Below are positions 7,322 through 17,900 of a DNA stretch of 46,788 bases, piece after piece. The position numbers and the translations under genes are program-made. The notes under the pieces are model-generated. The model did not search any database. It was not told the DNA's origin and saw only the letters and a program-made list of their open reading frames with translations. Source of the stretch: Acidobacteriota bacterium (GTDB lineage: Bacteria > Acidobacteriota > Thermoanaerobaculia > Multivoradales > Multivoraceae); assembly GCA_026708285.1 (NCBI GenBank), contig JAPOVF010000228.1, positions 1 through 46,788 on the forward strand. The letters are read 5' to 3'. Within the stretch, counting starts at the first letter, position 1. The number at the start of each line of letters is the position of its first letter.

Positions 7322-8058
7322 GCGCCGCGGGCTGCGGGGCCCGCACGATTCACAGGTCCGGTCGGGTCACCGTCGTGTACGTCGACCTGGGACCTTCTTC
7401 GGCCCGGGAGCGAGAGGCCTTGACGTGGCTTGACGGAGCGGAGCAGGCCCGGCGGCGCCGGTTCGCGCGGTCGGGGCCGCGACGCGAGTTCACCCTCTGC
7501 CGCGCGGCGCTTCGGGCGCTGCTCTGCCGGGAACTCGACTGTGGCAACGAGGATCTCTCCTTCGGAGCCTCGGAACATGGCAAGCCGTTCGCGCTGGTCG
7601 GGGGATTTCCAGCGCCCGTCTCCTTCAACGTCAGCCATAGCGGCCGGCATGGCCTGATCGCGATCGCGCCACGGGGGCGGATCGGCGTGGATGTGGAAGA
7701 CCGGAAAGCGCGGCGCGACATGGACGACGACATCCGCCTCCTCTTCGCCCCCGGAGAACGGGCGGGACTCGCTGCCGCCGAAGGAAGCCGCAAGGCCGAC
7801 CTGTTCTACAGCCTCTGGACGATGAAGGAAGCGCTGGTCAAGGCGGCCGGCGTCGGCCTGAGGATCGACACGACGAGCTTCGAGATTCCCCCGGCGATGA
7901 GTCGAGGCGCGACCAGTTGTTTCGTGCGCCTTCCAGTAACGCCCGCGGTCAGGTGGCGGCTGGAGAACCTCGGTAACCGGCGCTACGCCGCGGCGCTCGC
8001 GGTCGAGGACCTGCCGGCGACGGACGCCGGGGCCGGCGTCGAGGCGCAGTTCGCATAG
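7318..8058 (+). CDS. 4'-phosphopantetheinyl transferase, Sfp type
   Basis: Transfers phosphopantetheine from CoA to the serine of carrier proteins. The 246-residue, two-fold pseudo-repeat length is that of Sfp/EntD enzymes rather than AcpS. Visible motifs are KPFALVGGFPAPVSFNVSHS (the P-x-x-F-N-x-S-H-S block), IGVDVEDRKARRD (Mg2+-binding Asp residues) and FYSLWTMKEALVKAAGVGL (the W-x-x-K-E-A-x-x-K block). It is read from a TTG that overlaps the ACP stop (TTGA). A GTG at 7375, giving a product starting VYVDLG, is a credible alternative start, as the first 19 residues are not family-like. It could load the upstream ACP and the ACP domain of the facing PKS. Confidence 0.9.
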   Translation: MSAAGCGARTIHRSGRVTVVYVDLGPSSAREREALTWLDGAEQARRRRFARSGPRREFTLCRAALRALLCRELDCGNEDLSFGASEHGKPFALVGGFPAPVSFNVSHSGRHGLIAIAPRGRIGVDVEDRKARRDMDDDIRLLFAPGERAGLAAAEGSRKADLFYSLWTMKEALVKAAGVGLRIDTTSFEIPPAMSRGATSCFVRLPVTPAVRWRLENLGNRRYAAALAVEDLPATDAGAGVEAQFA

Positions 8059-8081
8059 GTGAGAGCGGAAGCGGTAGCCCG

Positions 8082-8990
8082 TTGACTGTCTGGGAAGTAC
8101 CCGAGCCCCTTGCCGTGGACGAGGTGCGGCTCGACGAGGAGACGGTCACGACGGTACGCCGGCATGGCCGGCTGGACGCACCGCTGCGTCTGGTTCTGAG
8201 TCATGGCAACGGCCTCGCCATCGACGCCTACTATCCGTTCTGGTCGCTCCTGGCGGACGAGTTCGACCTGATCGTCTACGACGTCAGAAGCCACGGCTGG
8301 AACGCCGTCGGTGAGCAGATGAACCACAGCATCCCGGCGATGATCCACGATCATGACGTCCTCGCCGGGGCCATCGCGGAGCGCTATGGGGACAAACCGA
8401 CCGTCGGCGTCTTCCATTCGCTGACGACGATCGTCGCCATTCTCTCGTTCTCCGATCCGTACTCGGCCCTGGTCCTGTTCGATCCACCCTTCTGCAAGCC
8501 CGCTGCGAGTGAGGCCGAGTTCGACGACGCCGCCGACCGGGCGACGGCGCTGACCCGGCGCCGGGCAGTCCGCTTCCGGTCCGAAGAGGAGTTCTCGGAT
8601 CTGCTCCGGTACTCCCCGGTGTATGCCCGGGTGCTGCCGGGCGTGCGGGAACTCGTCGCAAGTAGCACCCTCAGGAGGGCTGAGGACGGCGAAGGCCTCG
8701 AGCTCCGCTGTCCGCGGGAGTTCGAGGCGCAGGTCTCGGAGTACGTGAGGAGCTTTGCCCCGTTGCTGGACCTGAGCCTGCTCTCCTGCCCGACGAAGGT
8801 GATCGGGGCCGATCCGACCCTGCCGTACGCGTACCTGCCGAGCTTCGATCTCGCGCACATCCGGAACGTGGACTACGACTTCATCGCGGACTCGACCCAC
8901 TTCCTGCAACTGGAGAAGCCGGCGGAGTGTGTTGCCATGCTCCGGGCTTTCCTGCGTCAGACCGGTTTGCTGGGCGGGTCCACCCAGTGA
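8082..8990 (+). CDS. Alpha/beta-hydrolase fold protein
   Basis: A 302-residue alpha/beta hydrolase. The oxyanion block is LVLSHGNGLAIDAYYPFWSLL near residue 40. The nucleophile elbow is VGVFHSLTT, with Ser113 as probable nucleophile although the usual G-x-S-x-G glycines are replaced (F-H-S-L-T). The late His is His273 in DSTHFLQLEKP, and an Asp near residue 246 (IGADPTLPYAYL) could complete the triad. It follows the transferase gene by 23 nt. Its 3' end overlaps the 3' end of the PKS gene on the other strand by 34 bp. A thioesterase-like release or editing role for the PKS is possible given the position, but no thioesterase-specific motif is visible. TTG start. Confidence 0.75.
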   Translation: MTVWEVPEPLAVDEVRLDEETVTTVRRHGRLDAPLRLVLSHGNGLAIDAYYPFWSLLADEFDLIVYDVRSHGWNAVGEQMNHSIPAMIHDHDVLAGAIAERYGDKPTVGVFHSLTTIVAILSFSDPYSALVLFDPPFCKPAASEAEFDDAADRATALTRRRAVRFRSEEEFSDLLRYSPVYARVLPGVRELVASSTLRRAEDGEGLELRCPREFEAQVSEYVRSFAPLLDLSLLSCPTKVIGADPTLPYAYLPSFDLAHIRNVDYDFIADSTHFLQLEKPAECVAMLRAFLRQTGLLGGSTQ

Positions 8991-11900
8991 CGCCTGCGCT
9001 CGAAGGGATAGCCGGGGAGCGCGATCCGGCGTCGCGTCTCGCCGGCGAAGAGGCCCGCGAAGGACATCGGTAGCCCGGCCTCGTAGGCGGCGGCCGCGGC
9101 TTCGAGGAAGCCGCCGCCGGGGCGGCTCTCCGCGGCATCGCCGGACGGCGGCCGCAGGCTCGCGAGCACGAGCGGGGCGCTGTTGGTTGCTTCGTCGCCA
9201 GCGGCTTCGGCGTCGGATGCGGGCCAGACTTCGGCGATCGCCGGAGCCACGGATGATCCCGGGCTGACTTCCAGCACGACTTCGACTCCGCGGTCCGCCA
9301 GGGTGGCAGCACTTGCTTCCGGTGCGGCGGACTCCCGATCGCCCTGGATCCGGAAGGCGCGCTGGAGCCAGAAGGAGGGGTCCAGCGCCTCGTTCGCCGC
9401 CAGTGGACGACCGTCGACGCCGCGGATCATCGTGAGGGAAGGGCGTTCGAGGACCACGGGTCCTTCCGCAGCCCCCGACTCGCCCGCGGCGGCCGCCAGG
9501 CGGAGGCCGTCTTCCAGGCTGAAGATCCGGGCGGCCTGAGCCGCCGCGAGTTCACCCGCGTCGAACCCGACGATGACACTCGGCCGGATGCCGATGCTCG
9601 ACCAGAGGGCCGTCAGCGAGCACTCGAGCGCGTAGACGGCCGGACAGGCCCAGGCCGGATCGTCGAGATCGCCGGAGGCGTCCGTTCGCCCGAACATGAT
9701 CTCCAGGAGCGATTCGCCGCGTTCGTTTCGGAGTACCTCATCGCAGCGGTCGAGAACCGCCCGAACCACCGGCTCGGTCCGGTAGAGCGCCTCTCCCATG
9801 CCGGGCCACCGGCTCTCCTGGCCGGCGTAGACGAAGGCGACGTTCGTCGCTTCTCGCGGTTCCGGTGCGCCGTTCGCTTCGGAGAGCGTCCGGAGGCCAC
9901 GGGCGAGCGATGCGCTGTCGCGGAACACGACCGCGGCGCGGTGGGGGAAGTGGCTGCGGCCGGTGCCGGCGGTCCATGCCAGGTCGGACAGGAGCGGACC
10001 GGCCGCGCTGTCGTCGGACTCGAGGTCGCCGTTGTGGCCGTCGACCCAGCCGAGGAAGCGCCCGGCGAGCGACCGCAAGGCGGTTTCGGACTTCGCGGAG
10101 AGCGGCAGGATGCGGGTCTCGCGTTCGCCCGGCTCGGAGTCGCCCTCCGGCGCGGCGTAGCCCTCGACCACGACGTGCACGTTCGTTCCGGAGAACCCGA
10201 AGGCGCTGACTCCGGCACGGGCCGGACGGCCGTTGGCCGGCGGCCAGTGCGTTCGTTCGGACGTCACCCGCACGGGCAGCTGGTCCCAGTCCACGCCCGG
10301 GTTCGGCGTCTCGAAGTGCAGGTGCTTCGGAATGACCCCATGACGCATGGCCAGAACGACCTTGATCAGTCCCGCGATGCCCGCGGCCGATTCGAGGTGA
10401 CCCATGTTCGTCTTGGCCGTGCCGATCAGCAGTGGCCGATCAGGTTCCCGCTCCCGGCCGTAGATGGCCGCCGCGGCCTGCACCTCGATGGAGTCGCCGA
10501 TCTCCGATCCGGCGCCGTGGGCCTCCAGGTAGTCGACATCGGCGGGTGCGATGCCGGCGCGGGACAGCGCCTCCTCGATGACCTGTTCCTGGGCGGGGCC
10601 GCTCGGCATCGTCATTCCTGCGGCGGTGCCGTTGTGGTTGACGGCGGAGCCCCTGATCACTGCCCAGATTCGATCGCCGGCGGCCACCGCTTCGCCCAAC
10701 CGCTTGAGGAGGACGACGCCGCATCCCTCGCCGCGGACGTAGCCCTCCGCCGAAGCGTCGAACGTGGCGCAGCGTCCGGTCGACGTGAGCAGGCCGTGCT
10801 CGAGGAGGAGCCTGCTGAAGTTGGGCGAGAAGATCGCGTTGACGCCGCCGGCCAGCGCCATGTCGACCTCGCCGCGCTCCAGCGCCGTTGCCGCGGCGTG
10901 GACCGCCGCGAGCGACGCCGCGCACTGCAACTGGAAGGGCAGGGCAGGGCCCATCAGACCGAGCGTGTAGGCGACCCGCCCCACGGTGGTGCTGGACATC
11001 GTGCCGACGGAACCGCCGTCCGAGCCGCTCGCGATCATCAGGTCGCGGTACTCGCTCGCGTTCAGCCCGGCGAACACGCCGGTGCGGCTGCCCCTGAGAT
11101 CTTCGGGATCGATCCCGGCATCCTCCAGGGCCTGCCAGCTCGTCTCCAGCAGCATCCGCTGCTGCGGGTCCATCGCCTCCGCCGCGATCGGCCGGAGGCC
11201 GAAGAACCTGGCGTCGAATAGCTCAAGACCCCCGACATAGCCGCCCCAGCGATAGGCCGGGTGGTCGGCCTCGGGATCGCCGACGCGGTCGAGCCAGTAG
11301 TCGACCCCGGTGCGTCCCTCCGTGACCAGATCGGCGCCCGCCAGGAGCTGCTCCCAGTAGGTTGACACGTCCGGGGCGCCGGGGAAACGGCAGGCCATGC
11401 CGACGATGGCGATGCCCTCCCGGTCCGTTTCGGTCGTCTGACGGCGGGGCTGTGCGACAGGCTTCTCGGGAACGCGGGGCGCGCCGGTGAGGGTTTCGAT
11501 CTCGGCTGCCAGGTGGCCAGCGAGTTCCGCCGTGCTGGGGTAATCGAAGACGATCGTGTTGGACGTCGTGTACTCGCCGGCGAAGGCGCGGTTCAGCCGG
11601 TTCCGCAGCTCCACCGCCATCAGCGAGTCCATGCCCACGTCGAAGAAGCCGACGGTCGCCGAGGGCGGCGACGGGAGGTGGAGCACGGACTGCAGCTCCT
11701 GCTGGATGAAGGCCTCCAGCAGATTCCGTTTCTCTTCCGACGGCGCCTCCCGCAGTTGTGCCATCAGGCCGCTGGAGGCGGCCGGCTCCTCCGTCTGCCG
11801 GTGCCGTACCTTCCTCGTGGCCAGCAGCTCGTCGAAGAACGGCGGCGGTGTCCCGAACTCCTCGGCAACGATGGACCAGTCGGTCGCGGTGACCATGGGC

Positions 11901-14900
11901 GCGGTCACGTCCTGCCGGACCAGCCGGTCGAGGGCCTCGATGCCCTGTTCGGGAGTGATCCACTCCGCGGCGGTGTGGTCGAAACGTCTCCTGATCCTCT
12001 CCCTCTGCTCTTCCGCTTCCCCGATGCCCGACCAGGCCCCCCAGGCGATCGACTGACCGGGGAGTCCCAGGCCGCGCCGGTGGGCGGCGAGCTGGTCGAG
12101 GAAGGCGTTGGCGGCGGAGTGATTCGACTGCCCGGGGTTGCCGACCACGCCGATTCCGCTGGAGAACAGGACGAACAGGTCGAGCTCTCTGGTCCTGGTG
12201 GACTGGTGGAGGTGCCAGGCGCCGAGGACCTTCGGCCACAGCACCTGCTCGAAGCGGTCCCAGGTCTGGTTCTCGATGACGCCGTCCGAGAGGACGCCGA
12301 CGCTGTGGATGACGCCTCCGAGCGGCTTCGGACCTTCATCGATTCGGGCGAGCAACGCGTCGATGGCGGCGAAGTCCGTCACATCGGCGATCTCCACTCG
12401 CACGTCCGCGCCGGCTTCGCGCAGCTCGCGGATGACCGCTTCGGCCTCCGGGTCAGGATTCCGACGGCCGTTGAGAACGACGGCGCCGGCGCCCTGCTCG
12501 ACCAGCCAGCGGGCGACCGCGCAGCCGATCCCTCCGAGGCCGCCGGTGACCAGATAGGCGCGATCCGGCCGGAGACCACCCCCGGCGAGCGGCGGCATGC
12601 GGAGAACGTTCTTGCCGATGTGCCGGGCGGCGCGCATGGCGTCCATCGCCGATTCGATCTCGCAGAACGGCCAGACCGTGTGCGGCAGCGGCGACAGTTC
12701 GCCGGCCGCGAGGCGATCCATGACTTGGGCGAGGGAAGCGCCGGCGCGCACCGGATCGGTCCGCTTCAGCGCATCCACGTCGAGGACGGAGTACGCGACA
12801 TCGGGACGCGACGCGGACATCTCCTGTTCGCTCCAGATGCCCCGCTTCCCGATCTCGACGAAGCGGCCGCCGGAGTCCAGGCAGGCGAGGCTCGCTTCGA
12901 TGAAGCCCTCGCTGGTCAGGCTGTTCAGGACGACGTGGACGCCCTCGCCGTCCGTCGCGTCTAGGATCTCGTCGCCGAACGCGGTCTCCCGACTGTCGAA
13001 CACGTGGGCGACGCCGAGGGAGCGGAGGAAGGACTGCTTGGCGGCGCTAGCGGTCGCGAGGACCTCGGCGCCGGCGGCCTGGGCCAGTTGAATCGCGGCA
13101 AGGCCGACGCCGCCGGCCCCGGCGTGGATCAGCACGCGTTCTCCGGCCTGAAGATCCGCCGTCCGGAACGCGAGATCGGCGGTGACGAAGCAGATGGGCA
13201 CGGTCGCGAGGGCGGCCGTGGAGAGGCCGGCGGGGGCGGGCGCGACGAGCGCCGCATGGGTGACGATCTCCGGGGTGAAGGAACCGAATCCCATCCCGGC
13301 CACCAGGTCGCCGGTCGCAAGGCCATCGACCTCTTCGCCCGTCTCCAGGACGCGGCCGACCAGTTCGCGGCCGATCTCGCCTCCGGTGGAAACCGCGCCG
13401 ATGCTCATCAGCGCGTCGACGAAGTTGAGGCCCATCGCCTCGACGGCGACCCGGACCTCGCCGGGTTCGAGATCGGTTCGGGGCCGGGGCTTCGCCCGGA
13501 GGGTGGTCAGGCCGGCCTCCGGATCCTCGGGGCCGACGACCCAGTCGGGGTCCTCCGGCAGGACGAGACGCGGGTCGTCGGCGCCGGGCCGAATCAGGCG
13601 CGCGGCCCTACGGACGCCTCCCCGGTGGGCGATGAGGGTCTCGGAATCGGCGAACAGGAGTTCCTGGAGGAGATCCGGGACCGCGGCCGTTTCCAGGGAG
13701 GGGTCGAGATCGATCAGTTTCGGCTGAAGGTGGGACGCCTCCCAGGACATCGTCTTGCCGAAGCCCCAGAGGGCGGCGCCGGCAAGTTCGCCGGACGTTC
13801 TTGCAAGGAGGTCCTGCTCGAGGACCTGTGCGCCGCGCGTCACGAACCAGACACCCTCCGTCGGGCCGACGCCGGCGTCGATGGCGCCCTGCGCGAGCGC
13901 CAGTGCCGAGGACGCGGCGTGCGTGACGTCCGCCGCCATCTCGTCCGTGGATGCCGACGCTCCGTGTCCGTCGAGGGCGTTGAGATGGACGACGCCCCGG
14001 AGAGGCGGTTCCTCGGGCAACTCCTCCAGCAGCGATCGCCAGGCCTCGCGGTCCGACGGTTCGATGGCGGCCGTTGTCACACCGGGAACTTCGGTCCGGG
14101 GACCGCCGGAATCGCCTTCGGCGCGGACCAGAAGGACCGTCTGGTCGCGGGAGGCCAGCTCAGCGGCGAGTTGCTCCGCCGTGCCGGCGCTGTCCGCCGC
14201 AAGGACCCAGGCGCCCGGCGCCGGGACGACCTCGGCCGGACCCCGGGCGAGGATGACACTCGAACCGAGATGTTCGTCGGTGTCCGGATCGCGGGTTCCC
14301 AGGAACTCCACGTCGGAGAAGCCGGCGTCGGCCAGTGCCCGGCGCCACCCGGCCGGCCTGGCGAAGGCGTGCTCGGTCCGGTAGACGTCGGTGAAGCGCC
14401 ACCACCCGTCCAGGAGCCCGAAGGTCAGGTCCTGCCAGGTCCGGTGCCGCAGACCTTCGAGAGCAACGAGTTGACCGGACGGGGCGAGCAGGTCGCGGCA
14501 GTGAGACAGCGTCTCGCCCAGGTCCCGGGTTGCGTGCAGCACGTTCGCGGCGATGACCAGGTCGTATGCGTGAACGTCGAAGCCCTGTGCCGCCGGATCC
14601 GCCTCGATGTCGAGCCGCCGGTACTCGATCGGCGCGCCGGTCGCGGCGAAGCGTTCTTCGGCCTGCGAGAAGAAGCCCGCCGAGATGTCGGTGAAGGTGT
14701 AGTCGATCCGGTCGCAAGGCAGGCGCGGGAGCACCGCCTCGGTGGCGGACCCGGTCCCCGCTCCGACTTCCAGTACGCGCAGCCGGCGGTCCTCCGGCAG
14801 GCCGGAGACGGCCGCTTCAACGGCATCTCCGAGCATCCGGTTCGCGGAGCGGTTGGCCGGGGCCTGGAGGTACACGCCCGCCGCGCCGGGCCCTTCGTCG

Positions 14901-17900
14901 CTGAACATCAGCGTCATCGGATCCGTGCTTCCCTGGAGCACCCCGGCGAGAGCCGGGCCGCAGCGGCAGAGCAGGCCGAGCTCGTTGGAGCCGTGGGGGT
15001 GCTTCTCCCGAAGCCTCTCGGCGAGAGTTTCGGGGTCCGCCAAGGCTTCGTCCGGGAGCGGGTCGCCGACTCCGACCGCCACGACATAGCCCCCGTCGGA
15101 ACGGCTCAGGATGTCCGCCTCGGACAGGATGGCCAGGAGCCGGTGGAACAGGCGCCGGTGCTCGTCGACGACGTTCAGTTCGCGGCGAAGATCCTCGGGC
15201 GAAACCTCCGCCTCCGTCCGGCGCCGCCACCCCATTCCCTCGAGCGCCGAGAGGACGTAGGCCTGGGACAGCCGCTCGAGGTCCCGAAGCAGGGTGACCC
15301 GGTCCGCCGCTTCGACGTCGCGCTCCGCGAGGTGCTCGGCGAGGGTGCGCGACTGGCCGGCAACCGTCGCCGGGCTGGCCAGGAAGTCGGCGGCGGGCAC
15401 GCTTCCGTCCAGCGGCTGCTCGCGCCAGGCGACCTCGTACAGGAGGTCCTTCATTCCCGCCCTGGCCGAGAGGAGGGCGCCGCGGGTGGCTCGCTTGACG
15501 GTGAAGCCGAACAGGCCGCCGAGCGGCGCCCCTTCGGTGGAGTAGAACCGAACGTCCCCCGTCACGACTTCGGGCGGCTCGGACGACGCGGCGTCCGCTC
15601 CGTTCGTCGTGGCCGACGTCCTCACGGTCGCGTGGCAGAGGAGCCTGCTCGGCATCGGCCCCGCCACCCACAGCCGCTGCCAACCGAAGGGCATGTACAC
15701 CGCCCCCTGCTCGGAAACGGTGTGGTGGCGGGCCAGCGACAGAACCTGGAAACAGCCGTCCAGCAGCAGCGGGTGCAGTTCCATCCCCGTCGCGTCGACC
15801 GAATCGTTGAGCGCGAGCGTGGCCAGGGACTCTCCTTCCCGCGCCCAGGCGGATTCGATCGTGTGGTACGACGGGCCGAGGTAGATGCCCGTCGCGGACC
15901 GCATCGCGTAGAACTCCACCGGATCCTGGGGCGTCAACTCGGCCTTGAGCGCCTCCACGTCGAGCGGGGGAAGCGGTTCGATGTCCGACCTCCCCGAGGA
16001 GAGTCGACCGCCCGCGTGAAGGGTCCAGCCCTCCTCGCCCTCTCCCTTCGTGAAGATCTCGAAGGGGCGTTCCGCGAGGTCGTTCGAGCCGTCCAGAACG
16101 AACTGCAGGGTGCGGCCACCGCCGCCCGCTCCGCTTTCCGGATCCTCCTCGTCGAGCATCAGCGGGCTGTAGATCTGCAACTCATCCACGACCGCCGGCC
16201 CGTCGCCCTGGCTCAGCGCCACCGAGACCGCCATGCCGCCGTGGAGCCCGCCGGGGACGACCACCTGCTCGTACACCAGGTGATCCAGCAGCCACGCGGG
16301 ATCGGAGGCGAACACCTCCGTCTCGAACATGACCTCGCCGCGGGGCGACTCGTGGCGGACGCCGAGCAGCGGATGTCCGTCGGCCTTGTGACGGCGCTTC
16401 GATGTCCGGACCCAGTGCTGGATCCGCTGGAACGGATAGCCCGGCAGGGTGATCCGTCGCCGCGCCTCGCCGGCGAACAGGCCCTCGAACTCGATGTCGA
16501 GGCCGGCTTCCCAGGCGCCGGCGACGGCCTCGATGAAGCCGCCGCTGGCGTCGCCGGGCGGCTCCTCAGCGTCGCGGGGCGGACGCCGCAGACTGGCGAG
16601 AACCGGCGGGGATCCCGCCGGCGCCGACGCGGGCCAGATCATCGAGACCACGGGGCCCAGCACGGCGTGGGGGCCGATCTCCACGACCGCGTCCACTCCC
16701 AGCTCCGCCAGGGTCTCGACGCTGGCCCGAAACGCCACCGGCTCGCGCGCGTGGCGCCGCCAGTACGCGGCGTCCATCCGGGCGTCCGGCTCGAGTAACC
16801 GGCCGGTGATGTTGCTGACCAGGGGGACGGAGGGGGCCGGAGGCGAGGGCGCGATCTCGTTGACAGCGGCTTCCAGCTCGTCCAGGGCCGGCTCGATCAG
16901 GGCGCTGTGGTACGCGGGGCTGCGCCGCAGCCGGTGCGTCTTGACGCCCTCGGCTTCGAAGCGGGCGAGCACGGCGTCGAGTTCAGCGGCCGGCCCGCTC
17001 ACCACCTGCTGCGCTCCGTTGTCGACGGCAACGGAGAGGTCCGCGTCGTTCGAGCCGGCGTTGTGCTCGGCCACCGCTTCGGCGACGCGGGAGGCCGCCG
17101 CGAAGACGGCGGCCATCGCGCCGTCGGCGCGGGTGGCGCCCATCAGGGTGCCGCGGGCGGAGGCGTAGCGAAGGCCCTGCTCGAGGGTGAAGCCGCCTGC
17201 CGCCCGCGCGGCCGCGATCTCGCCCAGGCTGTGGCCGACGACAACGCTCGGCTCAACACCCAGGCTCTCCCAGAGCGCGACCAGCGCGCACTCCAGGGAG
17301 TAGATGGCGGGCTGGGTCCAGGTCGGTTCGTCGAGCAGGCCGTCGGTGCCGTTCTCTCCGAACATGACGTCGAGCAGGGAGACCCCGCGCTCCCCGGAGA
17401 GCAGCCGATCGCAGCGGTCGAGCACCGAGCGGAACACGGGCTCCCGTTCGTACAGGGCCCTGCCCATGCCGGGCCACTGACTGGCCTGGCCGGTGAAGAC
17501 GAAGGCCACCTTCTGCGCTGCGCGGGGTGGGTCGCCGCCTTCTTCGGCGAGGTCCTCCAGTCGCTGCCGGAGCTGGGCGAGCGCGGCAGAAGTTCCGGAA
17601 GCCGGCGCTTCGCGCCGGATGCCGGCCGGAAGGCCGGCGCACCCAGTCTCTGCCGCGCTGGTTCCCGGCTCGCTGAAGACCAGGCCGGCCCGGTGCGCGA
17701 AGTGGCTCCTCCCGACCGCGACCGTCCAGGCCAGGTCGGAGAGGTCCGGGTCTGTCTGTTCGTCGAGCCAGGACAGGTAGCGTCCGGCCACCTCGCGCAG
17801 TGCCTCGGGCGACCTGGCCGAGAGCGGCAGGAAGCGGGTTTCCCGGACCGCCGCCGGCTCGCCCGGTTCCGGCCGGGTGCCCACGGGCAGGCGCACGCCG

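Noticed and set aside
13004-16798. A 1264-codon open frame on the plus strand opposite the PKS gene
   Set aside because: It is the mirror frame of a high-GC gene: low-complexity Arg/Gly/Ala-rich product, no domain, and the opposite strand encodes intact cMT, ER and DH domains.
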